Origin: an uncultured Akkermansia sp.
Lineage (GTDB): Bacteria; Verrucomicrobiota; Verrucomicrobiia; Verrucomicrobiales; Akkermansiaceae
Assembly (NCBI GenBank): GCA_947631435.1
Contig: CANRLM010000005.1
Location: forward strand, 1-51,156
Direction: 5' to 3'
Length of the DNA: 51,156 bases
Under the pieces are notes generated by a model, which did no database searches, was not told where the DNA came from, and saw nothing but the letters and a program-made list of their open reading frames with translations. How positions within the stretch are numbered: the stretch's first letter is position 1; every line of letters begins with the position of its first letter. Position numbers and translations under genes: made by a program. This document shows, piece by piece, positions 40,962 through 48,974 of the stretch.

Positions 40962-43445
40962 ATGAACATATCTAGAAATTGGCTCGCAGAATACATTGAT
41001 CTTGAAGGAATTGGAACGCAGGAGATGGCAGATATGCTCACCTTCGCCGGAGTGGAGGTGGAGGGGATGCAGCAGAAAGGGGTAAATGATGATCTCGTCG
41101 TGGTGGCTCAAGTGGTGCAGAAGAGTCCTGTAGAGGGTAGCGACCATCTTAACGTCTGCATGGTAGACGCGGGAGAGGATGCACTGCGACAAATCGTGTG
41201 TGGTGCTCAAAATTACAAGGTGGGCGACAAGGTTCCCTGCGCCTTGCCCGGTGCAGTACTGCCAGGCGGGTGGCAGATCAGGGAGGGGAAGATGATGGGG
41301 CACGCGAGTTGCGGTATGCTTTGCTCGGCTTCTGAGCTGGGCAAACCGGATAAAGAATCGGGCCTTTGGATTCTGCCACAGGAATATAGGGTGGGTACAC
41401 CGCTAAGCAAGCTTACGACGTCCGACACTATTTTTGAGCTCGAGATTACCCCAAATCGCCCGGATCTGCTGAGTCATTGGGGAATGGCACGGGAGCTTGC
41501 CGGTATCTCTGGACGGGCGCTGAAAGCGGACCCTGCGCCAAGCAGGATGTCGACCAGACCTGCTGGGGAAAGCATTCTTTTGGAAGCCCTGGAGCTCTGC
41601 CCTCTGTACACGGCGACGCGTATCAGCGGAGTGAAAGTTGGTCCTTCTCCGGAATGGCTCGCTGAAAAACTGATTGCCGTAGGATTGCATCCCATTAACA
41701 ATGTGGTAGATATTACGAACTACTGCCTGTTTGAGCTGGGGCATCCTCTGCATGCTTTCGATGCGGCGCAGGTGCAGGGAGCATTGCGTATTCGGCGTGC
41801 GACTGAGGGAGAGCAATTCACCAGTCTCATGCACGATGATTATACGCTGGAACCGCAGGATCTCGTCATCTCTGATGAGTCCGGACGCGTACTGGCGCTT
41901 GCTGGGGTAATGGGCGGATTGAACTCTGGCGTTACAGATTCCACCACGGATATCATTCTGGAATCAGCCTGGTTTCTTCCTCCCTCGGTGCGACGGACGA
42001 GTCGCCGGTTGGGGTTGGGGTCGGATAGCTCGTACCGATTTGAGCGTGGTGCCTCAGCATGGAATGTGTTGCGTGCTGGAGCGCGTGCGGTGCAGTTGAT
42101 TCTTGAGTGTGCTGGCGGCAAGGCGGAGCCTGTGGCGGTGGCGGGACAAGCCCCGTGCATCGTGCCGGAAAAACAGGCTGCCACAGCGACTGTGCTGGAA
42201 CAGGGAACAGACGCTAAAGTGTATTGTGCTCTCAATCAGGTGATGCTTGACTGGAAGGAGCTGGATGTAATGACAGGTGGCAGTATTCCGCACATGGAAG
42301 CTGCGCGCATCCTCAAACGTCTCGGATTGCGGGAGAATGCTCCGGGTCTCTGGGATTGCCCGCCGTGGCGGCTTGATATCAAGCGTAGTTGTGATCTGCT
42401 GGAGGAAGTTGTGCGTGTGTACGGTATTGACAATGTTCCTGCTACTCGTTCATCTGTCTACGTGCAGGAAAGTGCGCAGGATCGAGCCCATGATTTTCGA
42501 AGTGCTCTTTCCCATCGTCTGGTAGGCTCTGGTTTCTGGGAGGTGCAGAGTTTCAAGCTTATTGCGCGACAGAGCATGGATCCGACCATCGCGAGTGTAG
42601 AGTATGCTCTCCCCATCAAGCCGCTGATGGAGGGGGATATCATTGGCGTGTCTCTCCCCCTCTCAGAGGATCACGCCGTGTTACGTCCCTCCTTAGCTCC
42701 TGGACTTCTCGCCGTAGCGGCGCGGAATATGAACCAGGGTGTGGAGGTTTTGCGCTTCTTCGAATGCGGTCGTGTCTTTCGTAATACCGGCGGCGGCAAG
42801 GGGAAGGATATAGAGATGGAGGTACTGGGTATTCTCATGGCAGGTAAGCTGGATCCGGCAAGCTGGATGTTGCTGAAGCCAAGGACCGTTGCCCCGGAAC
42901 ACTTGCGCGCGGTGCTGGAGCTACTGGTGCCGAAATGTGAACTCTCACTCGCACCGGCGAAGCTGTCTCGCAAAGCTGCCATTTTGGGTGCAGATATCCA
43001 ACTTGGCGGTCAGGTTTGCGGGTATTTCGCCCGCGTGGCGCCGTCGGTGTGTCGCGCTCTCGGGTTACCGACGGATTGTTATTACGCTGAGCTGGACATG
43101 CGAAAATTGCAGCAACTGGCTACCGCACCTTTCAAAGTGAAGGATTTGCCGTTGTATCCGGGTTCCGGGCGCGATGCGACTCTGGTGACCCCTGCCGTGT
43201 TGCGTCATGCGGAAGTGATCAAGGCCGTGAGTGCCGCGAGGGAAAAATTATTGGTAAGTTGCCGGCTCAAGGAGATTTTCACTGACCCTTCGGGTGAAAA
43301 ACTTGCGACAGATCGAAAGGCTGTGACTTACAGCTTTACCTATCGCGCGACGGACAGGACTCTTACAGCAGAAGAGGTGGATGTCGCACATGCCACGGTA
43401 CTAAAAACTCTCGTTGAGAAACTGCCCGGCGTGACGATGCGTTGA
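40962..43445 (+). CDS. pheT: Phenylalanyl-tRNA synthetase beta subunit
   Basis: The 827-residue partner of PheS. Domains in order are the N-terminal EMAP/tRNA-binding domain (VAQVVQKSPVEGSDHLNVCMVDAG, residues about 45-150), the B3/B4 editing domain that hydrolyses Tyr-tRNAPhe (TRISGVKVGPSPEWLAEKLIAVGLHPINNVVDITNYCLFELGHPLHAFD), B5, the catalytic-like core and the C-terminal ferredoxin-fold anticodon-binding domain (YPGSGRDATLVTPAVLRHAEVIKAV...). The length is normal. It is co-transcribed with pheS. The window shows no frameshift or missing domain. Confidence 0.96.
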   Translation: MNISRNWLAEYIDLEGIGTQEMADMLTFAGVEVEGMQQKGVNDDLVVVAQVVQKSPVEGSDHLNVCMVDAGEDALRQIVCGAQNYKVGDKVPCALPGAVLPGGWQIREGKMMGHASCGMLCSASELGKPDKESGLWILPQEYRVGTPLSKLTTSDTIFELEITPNRPDLLSHWGMARELAGISGRALKADPAPSRMSTRPAGESILLEALELCPLYTATRISGVKVGPSPEWLAEKLIAVGLHPINNVVDITNYCLFELGHPLHAFDAAQVQGALRIRRATEGEQFTSLMHDDYTLEPQDLVISDESGRVLALAGVMGGLNSGVTDSTTDIILESAWFLPPSVRRTSRRLGLGSDSSYRFERGASAWNVLRAGARAVQLILECAGGKAEPVAVAGQAPCIVPEKQAATATVLEQGTDAKVYCALNQVMLDWKELDVMTGGSIPHMEAARILKRLGLRENAPGLWDCPPWRLDIKRSCDLLEEVVRVYGIDNVPATRSSVYVQESAQDRAHDFRSALSHRLVGSGFWEVQSFKLIARQSMDPTIASVEYALPIKPLMEGDIIGVSLPLSEDHAVLRPSLAPGLLAVAARNMNQGVEVLRFFECGRVFRNTGGGKGKDIEMEVLGILMAGKLDPASWMLLKPRTVAPEHLRAVLELLVPKCELSLAPAKLSRKAAILGADIQLGGQVCGYFARVAPSVCRALGLPTDCYYAELDMRKLQQLATAPFKVKDLPLYPGSGRDATLVTPAVLRHAEVIKAVSAAREKLLVSCRLKEIFTDPSGEKLATDRKAVTYSFTYRATDRTLTAEEVDVAHATVLKTLVEKLPGVTMR

Positions 43446-43750
43446 CAATACGCAACCATTCCTCAACCGTTTTAAGTGTCGGCTGGGAGGCAAAGGGAAG
43501 GAATTGCTTTCGATTATCAGCCGAGAGATGGAGGACTGTGCGTACGGATTGGTGCTGGAGCTACCGGAGTTTTTTGACTGGAGGCGGTGCCGACAATAGG
43601 AACGGTGCAACGGGGTTGCTGAGGCAGAGGAAATAACAGGTGACTATTTCCATGTCCCGTGTTGCATTTAATTTAGCAATGCGCACACTTGTATTTGAAA
43701 GAGCAAATGCCTTGCCCCAGTTGCAGCGGTGTGTTAGAGTAAGAGCGGAC
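43446..43750. other. 305-base stretch between pheT and recQ
   Basis: No gene is supported. One frame stays open over about 46 codons after the pheT stop (to a TAG near 43599) but has no ATG or ribosome binding site at its beginning. The recQ promoter is at its right end. Confidence 0.5.
43712..43740 (+). promoter_or_regulatory. Promoter of recQ, near-leaderless
   Basis: TTGCCC at 43712-43717, 17-base spacer, TAGAGT at 43735-43740; ATG 43751 follows after ten bases. Confidence 0.6.
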
Positions 43751-45910
43751 ATGGCAGAGGAAGAGCAGACGAGAGTGGAACAAGTACTCCGCGAACGATT
43801 TGGGTATAGCTCGTTGCGCCCGGGTCAGGACACGGTGGTGGCGACAATACTGAGAGGAAAGGATACGCTGGCAATCATGCCGACGGGTGGGGGAAAATCG
43901 CTTTGTTACCAACTGCCGGCGCTGTGCCTGGAGGGTCTTACGGTAGTTGTTTCTCCCCTTATTGCCCTGATGAAGGACCAGGTTGATGGCCTGCAGGCCA
44001 AGAAAATTGAAGCGGGAGCTATCAATTCGGCACAAGGGGTGGAGGAGTATCGACGCGTCATGCAACAACTACGCGACGGAAGATTAAAAATTCTTTATGT
44101 CGCCCCGGAGCGCTTTGCTCAGGAAAGTTTTATGCGGCAACTTACGGAAAGCCGCATCTCACTCCTCGCGGTGGATGAAGCTCACTGCCTCAGCCAGTGG
44201 GGACACGATTTCCGACCCGAGTATCTGCGGCTGGGGCGCGTACGCGAGCGGTTGGGAAATCCTCCTGTCATCGCCCTCACTGCCACGGCCACCGAGGTGG
44301 TACGAGAGGATATCGTTGTAGCGTTGCGGATGAAGGATCCGGCGGTAATTGTGAGCGGATTTGCCCGTCCGAATCTGCGTTTCCGCATCTTCCCCTGCGA
44401 GGGAAAACGCGAGAAGTTGACGCGCGTCCGTCGCACAGTCGAGGAATGGAAAAAAGGCATCATCTACTGCTCTACCCGTAAGAACGTCATGAACGTCTAT
44501 ACCGAACTCAAGGAGATGGGCGTCCATGCAGTGGCCTATCATGCGGGGATGACCGATGAGGAACGCGAGTTCTCCCAAAATGCCTTCATCTCCGGTCAGG
44601 TGGACATTGTCGTGGCAACCAATGCCTTCGGTATGGGTATCGACCGGTCGGATGTCCGCTTCGTCATTCATTATGAGATTCCCGGAAGTGTGGAGGCCTA
44701 CTACCAGGAAGCCGGCAGGGCGGGAAGAGATGGAGAGGAGGCCTGCTGCGACCTTCTATTCAACCACGCGGATCTCAAAACCCAGGAGTTTTTCTATGAG
44801 GGAAGCAACCCTCCTCTTTCGCTCATTCGCTCGCTTTACAACCTGTTGGTTCTTCTCTGTGGGAATGCGCCGAATGGGGAGGTACAGCTGAGCGTTGATG
44901 AATTAGCGGCCCTTCTGGGGCGGGACGTTAACCCCATGGCGGTGGGAACGGGACTCTCAACATTAATGCATGCCGGAGCTATCGATCGCTTCGATGTTCC
45001 CGGGAGTAAAATGAAAACAACCAGGGTTTTAAACGCAAACTTACCTTTTGCTGCTCTCGAAATTGATGCCGCTGTCCTGAATGAGAAAGCCGCACGTGAC
45101 CATCGAAAAATAGAATCCATCACGCGTTATGCTTACAGCAGTGGCTGTCGCCAAAAGTGGATCCTCGACTACTTTGGCGAAACCGGCAGCAAACCCTGCG
45201 GACACTGCGATGCCTGCCTCGCGGCCCCGCCGGAAGATGCTCACGAACTCTCCGCCACTGCTCTGAACACCCTGCGCAAGGCTCTTTCCGGCGTTGCTCG
45301 GGCGAGCGGGCGCAATCCGGACGGTTCTCGACGCCCCATTTACGGACGTAGTAAAATTATGGATATGCTGCGGGGGGCAAAGAAAGCCACACTGAACGAC
45401 CATCTGCGGGGGCTCTCCACCTACGGTATTCTCGCAGACCTGACGGAACAGAGAATGCGCGCACTTTTCCGTGCCATGCAGGATGTCGGTCTCGTAGAAA
45501 GCAGCGGTGGGGAGATGCCCCTCCTCTCCCTCTCAGAGCTCGGAGAACGCGTGATGAAAGGTAAGGAGCAGAACATCCGTATGTCTACTCGCGGTTGGGC
45601 AGAAGAAGAAACAACGACCATCTCCCCGCGACTCAACGGAGCATCACGTGCTTTCTCTGCCATCCTTTCCCTTAGCCAGGAACAGACCTTTCTCTACAAG
45701 GAGCTCGTCGCTACACGCATGGAACTCTCGCGGCAATTTCATCTGCCCCCCTACCGTATCGCTTCTAATGCCGCTCTTCATGCCCTCGCGACTCTGCGCC
45801 CCACCACTATTCAGGGCGGCATGCGCATCAAGGGCTTCGGTTCGTGGAGCTGTGAGCATGTCCTGCCCGCCTTCATCGCCGTCATTCAGGCTCATTGCGA
45901 AGAGGAATGA
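43751..45910 (+). CDS. recQ: ATP-dependent DNA helicase RecQ
   Basis: A 3'-5' superfamily 2 helicase of 719 residues used in recombination and fork repair. Walker A ([10 protein letters not shown]) is at 45-54, the DEAH box at 142-145 with [11 protein letters not shown] after it, and motif [13 protein letters not shown] near 320. The zinc-binding cysteines are C466 and the PCGHCDAC cluster near 482-489, followed by the winged helix. The last 80 residues are an HRDC domain ([38 protein letters not shown]). It is long for RecQ (about 610): roughly 100 residues between winged helix and HRDC are extra. Start ATG 43751 is fixed by the promoter and the family N-terminus. Confidence 0.94.
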   Translation: MAEEEQTRVEQVLRERFGYSSLRPGQDTVVATILRGKDTLAIMPTGGGKSLCYQLPALCLEGLTVVVSPLIALMKDQVDGLQAKKIEAGAINSAQGVEEYRRVMQQLRDGRLKILYVAPERFAQESFMRQLTESRISLLAVDEAHCLSQWGHDFRPEYLRLGRVRERLGNPPVIALTATATEVVREDIVVALRMKDPAVIVSGFARPNLRFRIFPCEGKREKLTRVRRTVEEWKKGIIYCSTRKNVMNVYTELKEMGVHAVAYHAGMTDEEREFSQNAFISGQVDIVVATNAFGMGIDRSDVRFVIHYEIPGSVEAYYQEAGRAGRDGEEACCDLLFNHADLKTQEFFYEGSNPPLSLIRSLYNLLVLLCGNAPNGEVQLSVDELAALLGRDVNPMAVGTGLSTLMHAGAIDRFDVPGSKMKTTRVLNANLPFAALEIDAAVLNEKAARDHRKIESITRYAYSSGCRQKWILDYFGETGSKPCGHCDACLAAPPEDAHELSATALNTLRKALSGVARASGRNPDGSRRPIYGRSKIMDMLRGAKKATLNDHLRGLSTYGILADLTEQRMRALFRAMQDVGLVESSGGEMPLLSLSELGERVMKGKEQNIRMSTRGWAEEETTTISPRLNGASRAFSAILSLSQEQTFLYKELVATRMELSRQFHLPPYRIASNAALHALATLRPTTIQGGMRIKGFGSWSCEHVLPAFIAVIQAHCEEE

Positions 45911-46135
45911 GATATTGCCTCCTCCGTCCTTCGCTCGGCTTTGCTGTCTGGCAGACGGACGTACTGCAGCGCACCTTTACCACCCACCACTTAATCGCCT
46001 TCCGAAATTACGCCGAGCTGCCGCAGGAAAAGGTACACCGCTCCGCCGAGTTACTGCGCACGCGTTTTACATCGCCATGGAAGGCATATACTGCCGCGAG
46101 GATCCCCACAGGCGTGCTATAAAAGGCTTGAGGAG

Positions 46136-46945
46136 ATCGAGTCGGGGGCTTTCTCCCCCGCTTACATCACCGTCCGTGCCTTTTATGGCATACGACGGTT
46201 TCCTGACCTTTGCCGACAACGCTCTGCAATTCTCCCGGATGCGTTCGGAGCCATTCTGCCGCCTCTGTGATGCTCATCCCATCCACTCCCGCGACCCTTC
46301 CATTGCTCTTTACTCTCTGGTATGCCCTGCGCACAGGTTGCCGGGATCGACCACCGCCTCCAGCAGGCGTTTGTCTCTGTTCAGTCCCCCGCCCCCCCCC
46401 GCAAACACTTGCTGCTCCCGCGTCGGCGCAGTTTCGGGATTTGCACCCGCACCGCCTCCGGGTGGGCGCGCCCCCTTCGCCTGAGTCGAATAATCAAACT
46501 CTGTCTGATATGTGACGCCTTACTTCTGCCACTCTACGTTCATGGGTGTCCGACTGAATTGTCCGGTTTGGATCCGCTCCTTCCCCATTGGAGACCGGGG
46601 ATTATGACCTCTGCTGACTTCCGTTGCTCCTTCCTCGCTCTTTGCGAGGCGCAGCAACGGGTCTCTCAGAGCAAGACATGCAACTTTCTCGCAGTGCAGG
46701 TCGGATCTACCATGCGTACTCTTGACAGAATATTGGGTATGAGCATTCATGACTGCCTCACCTCGTGCGCTTTGGCCTTCTATCCGATTCTTGTTCATCC
46801 TGTCTGTGATTCGCCTTTGGCTTCCTGCCTCCCCCACGTTACCGTGCTGCAGTTGCCTTTGGCTTTTTGATTCCGCCCTGTCAGCAGCTCATTGGGGACT
46901 TCCACCCCAGTTTCATGTCATGCCTGACGTACCACAAATTTAATC
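46136..46945 (-). mobile_element. Degenerate, internally deleted group II intron
   Basis: Reading the minus strand, the right part has the structured look of a group II intron 5' region, including a GGGG-TGGAAGT-CCCC stem (46908-46894). It is followed by a broken reading frame for the N-terminus of an intron-encoded reverse transcriptase (46543-46224). Then comes a 34-base stem-loop (46201-46168) with arms ACCGTC/GACGGT and TGCC/GGCA and a bulge, much like domain V. A GGGGG/CCCCC hairpin (46159-46144) follows in the place of domain VI. Almost the whole reverse transcriptase is gone. The exact ends are estimates. Confidence 0.65.
46224..46543 (-). pseudogene. Remnant of group II intron reverse transcriptase (N-terminus)
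   Basis: The translation MNVEWQK-stop-GVTYQTEFDYSTQAKGARPPGG, then LNRDKRLLEAVVDPGNLC, resembles the start of group II intron reverse transcriptases. After a frameshift near 46330 it continues as AYQRVKSNG and VAGVDGMSITEAAEWLRTHPGELQ, the family's first conserved block. An in-frame TAA at the eighth codon and the frameshift make it a pseudogene, and the homology ends at 46224, before any catalytic motif (no YADD). Confidence 0.75.
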
Positions 46946-47086
46946 CCTCTTTAAGTGAAACGGAATCGTAGTTACGTCTGCAAGCGGGAGACTAACACCT
47001 TCAAGATCAGTCGAAAAACTATCGGAAGTTTTTGGAAATTGGTTTTGTCGTCATTCCATAAAATAAACGCAGACCTGCGATCATAA

Positions 47087-47116
47087 TTGACAAATGCTGT
47101 GTCTACGCGCTAGGAT
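47087..47116 (+). promoter_or_regulatory. Promoter of yceD, leaderless
   Basis: TTGACA at 47087-47092, 18-base spacer, TAGGAT at 47111-47116; ATG 47123 follows after six bases. Confidence 0.65.
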
Positions 47117-47122
47117 GAGGCT

Positions 47123-47539
47123 ATGGAAAAGCGGATAGTCGTCAATTTACAACAGGTGGGTGAGGCAGATTTCGAGCTTTCCTCGGAAGTAGAGGCAATG
47201 GCTTTGCTCGGCACGGAGGCAACGGGAAGTTTGCACGCTGCTGGCCCGGTCTCATTCAGCATTCGTGCGAAGGTTTATGATGGTAAGGAATTTGTCGCTC
47301 GGGTGGTTATGCAGGTACCTCTGAGGGTGCGTTGCGAGCGGTGTCTGAAGGAATTTGATTTCATGCTTCCCGTTACCTGCACTGTTAGTTTCTCCTTGAA
47401 GGGGAACGAACAAGAGGTTGATTTGACAGAAGAACTGCGTGAGGAGGTGATGCTGGCGCTGCCAACTTATCCAAAATGCGAACTCATCGGTGAATCCTGC
47501 CAAATCAATGACATCTTTAAAGCGAATAGCAATAAATAA
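47123..47539 (+). CDS. yceD: YceD family protein (DUF177)
   Basis: The 138-residue protein has the DUF177 core: VPLRVRCERCLKEFDFMLPVTCTVSF, then VDLTEELREEVMLALPTYPKCE. Family members are linked to 23S rRNA accumulation and ribosome assembly in bacteria and plastids. The second cysteine part is reduced to CELIGESC, without the final zinc-ribbon-like CxxCG found in many members. In most bacteria the gene is followed directly by rpmF (ribosomal protein L32); here no intact rpmF follows, only a possible remnant at 47545. The leaderless promoter fixes the start. Confidence 0.85.
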   Translation: MEKRIVVNLQQVGEADFELSSEVEAMALLGTEATGSLHAAGPVSFSIRAKVYDGKEFVARVVMQVPLRVRCERCLKEFDFMLPVTCTVSFSLKGNEQEVDLTEELREEVMLALPTYPKCELIGESCQINDIFKANSNK

Positions 47540-47544
47540 GCTGT

Positions 47545-47590
47545 ATGGCCTCGAAAAGGGAAGTCACCGAAGCGTGATGCCTCAGAATGA
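47545..47590 (+). pseudogene. Possible remnant of rpmF (ribosomal protein L32)
   Basis: Six bases after the yceD stop, in the usual place of rpmF, an ATG is followed by MASKREV and a stop. One base off, the frame reads PRKGKSPKRDAS-E-stop-G, which resembles the basic L32 N-terminus (consensus PKRK-S--R---RR). A frameshift and a nonsense change would have to be assumed. The match is short and made from memory, so this is only a suggestion. Confidence 0.25.
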
Positions 47591-47828
47591 GGAATCATCC
47601 AACGGCATCGCATTTTAGTTGGCATTCGCAAGGCTTTGCTGAGAGGATCAGCCAGAATTTTCTCTTTTATCCCCTTTCTCCTCAATTTTTCTCCGTGTTT
47701 CTCACTCCAACGGTTTTCAGGAGTATCGGGTCTGGAAAATTCGGGGTAGAAAATCCAGTGAGGGAATGGGGTTCAGGAAGCGGCATGCGACACAACGGAT
47801 GAGGGATCGAAAGCAATGGACGATTCAC

Positions 47829-48133
47829 GGTTATCGGGCGGGGCAAACGCATTAGGAAATGCGCTTGCAGAAATACGAAGCGAAAAGGAAGTACGAAGCG
47901 AATTTGAAGGACGAAGTGGAAGAATGCGCGCTTGCGCGCGGAAAGCGTCCGACGGCTGTAAGGCTGATTAGCCAGCCCGCAGGGTTGCCCCGAAGGGGCG
48001 AAAGCTCGTGAGGCGAGCTTGAGAGAACTGCGAAGCGGAAGCTGAGGTGGTGGGAGGAAGTATATCCGAACCTTTGGCTCGCTAACTCAATACTTAATAC
48101 TTCCCTTAAATGCGTTTGACCTGGGTTATCGGG
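47829..48133. mobile_element. Miniature inverted-repeat element with 10-bp target duplication (copy A)
   Basis: The element proper is 47839-48123 (285 bp). Its left end CGGGGCAAACGCATT and the reverse complement of its right end CAGGTCAAACGCATT agree in 13 of 15 bases. It is flanked by perfect direct repeats GGTTATCGGG at 47829-47838 and 48124-48133, a target duplication. Inside are three tandem words of the type TACGAAGCGAA, the palindrome GCGCGCTTGCGCGC, and hairpins CCCC/GGGG, GCTCG/CGAGC and CGAACC/GGCTCG. There is no coding frame, so it must be mobilised in trans. Its right end lies 17 bases before the -35 box of the next gene. Confidence 0.8.
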
Positions 48134-48140
48134 AAAAATC

Positions 48141-48169
48141 TTGCCATATTCTTTGGTGGATTCTACAAT
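48141..48169 (+). promoter_or_regulatory. Promoter of the repeat lipoprotein gene, near-leaderless
   Basis: TTGCCA at 48141-48146, 17-base spacer, TACAAT at 48164-48169; ATG 48180 follows after ten bases. The -35 box lies eight bases after the target duplication of element copy A, outside the element. Confidence 0.6.
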
Positions 48170-48179
48170 CGGGGCTGTC

Positions 48180-48683
48180 ATGAAGCTTTTCAGGTTCGTT
48201 CTTGTCGTGTGCGTCCTGTTTGTTTCCTGCACTTCTGCTCAGAAGGACCTTGCAGGAACGAGTGGGAGAAGTGGGGGCAACTTAGCTTCGGCGCGCAGGG
48301 AAAGCTTCATCCCCTGGCGTTCCATGAATTCTTACGATCAGTACGGGAAGAAGACGGGGTCATACAAGAAGAACGGAACGACTATCAATCAATACGACCG
48401 CTGTGGGAAGAAAACCGGATCGCTGAAAGAAACGGCGAGCGGATATGTTTCCTACGACAAGGATGGCGCTAAAACGGGGAGTTATAGGACAAAAGGCAAC
48501 ACGACCACACAATACGACCAACACGGACTGAAGATCGGGACTTACAAAACCGGTTCAGACGGAGTCATTACCTCTTATGATAAACTCGGGAGGAAGACGG
48601 GAAGCTTTAAAAAAGATTCCTCGGGACGTATCACTGAATACGACAAGCACGGGAGCAAGGTCGGAAGCTACAAGCAACAATAG
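48180..48683 (+). CDS. Lipoprotein with six YD-type tandem repeats
   Basis: The 167-residue protein has a lipoprotein signal ending LFVSC (cysteine 17). A spacer of about 30 residues is followed by six repeats of 20-21 residues that start YDQYGKKTGSY, YDRCGKKTGSL, YDKDGAKTGSY, YDQHGLKIGTY, YDKLGRKTGSF and YDKHGSKVGSY, with a variable T/S/G-rich second half. The YD--G---G pattern is like that of Rhs/YD repeats and MORN/YwqK-like proteins, which form beta-hairpin stacks and often bind carbohydrate. It should sit on the outer surface or in the periplasm. The gene is bracketed by two copies of the miniature element. Confidence 0.75.
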   Translation: MKLFRFVLVVCVLFVSCTSAQKDLAGTSGRSGGNLASARRESFIPWRSMNSYDQYGKKTGSYKKNGTTINQYDRCGKKTGSLKETASGYVSYDKDGAKTGSYRTKGNTTTQYDQHGLKIGTYKTGSDGVITSYDKLGRKTGSFKKDSSGRITEYDKHGSKVGSYKQQ

Positions 48684-48695
48684 TGGGGGCGACAG

Positions 48696-48974
48696 CAGGG
48701 AAAACGCATCTAAGGGAAGTACAAAGTTGAAAGTTAGCGCGCTTTGCGAGTTTCTGCGGATCTTCAGCGTAGCCAATTTGAAACACAACTGGTGGTTGGT
48801 TAGAAAGGCTTTTTGATTGCAATGCCGTGTTATTAGCTCTGCGTAGCCACAAACCTTTCTAGCTAGTCATCACTTACGCCATGACTCACCTCTTCAACTA
48901 TTGCTTCGCAATTTCCGAGCCTTTGGCTTGCTAGCCCAACACTTCGTGCTTCTTTCTAATGCTCTTCCTCCCCG
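48696..48974. mobile_element. Older copy of the miniature element (copy B)
   Basis: The left end CAGGGAAAACGCAT (48696-48709) differs from copy A's in two of 14 bases; the right end is a weaker match at 48958-48972. Length, 279 bp, and order of landmarks (GGAAGTAC words, GCGCGC palindrome, GAGCCTTTGGCTTG hairpin near the right end) agree with copy A in the same orientation, although the middle differs and instead matches 11897-12103. Probable degenerate target duplication: GGGGCGACAG (48686-48695) and GGGGAGACGG (48975-48984), eight of ten bases. The last codons and stop of the amylase gene lie in its right end. Confidence 0.6.

Larger units (their letters stand above)
45911..47122. other. 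1.2-kb stretch with intron remnant and no intact gene
   Basis: The right two-thirds (about 46136-46945) is a decayed group II intron on the minus strand. 45911-46135 contains no recognisable gene; open frames there have no start signal and no family resemblance. 46946-47086 shows nothing recognised, and the yceD promoter follows. Confidence 0.6.
47540..48140. other. Gene-free stretch between yceD and the repeat lipoprotein gene
   Basis: It contains a possible rpmF remnant (47545-47590), about 240 bases in which nothing is recognised, and then the complete 285-base miniature element at 47839-48123 with its target duplications. Confidence 0.6.

Noticed and set aside
45648..46484. Plus-strand frame of 278 codons beyond the end of recQ
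   Set aside because: The first half is recQ read in another frame and the last part is antisense of the intron remnant; no start signal and no family match.
46322..46870. Plus-strand frame of 182 codons in the intron region
   Set aside because: Composition is not protein-like, and the opposite strand explains the sequence as a group II intron relic.
47870..48060. Possible CRISPR-like or structured RNA array in the tandem TACGAAGCGAA words
   Set aside because: Only three imperfect copies without regular spacers, and they lie inside an element with inverted ends and a target duplication, which explains them as part of a mobile element.
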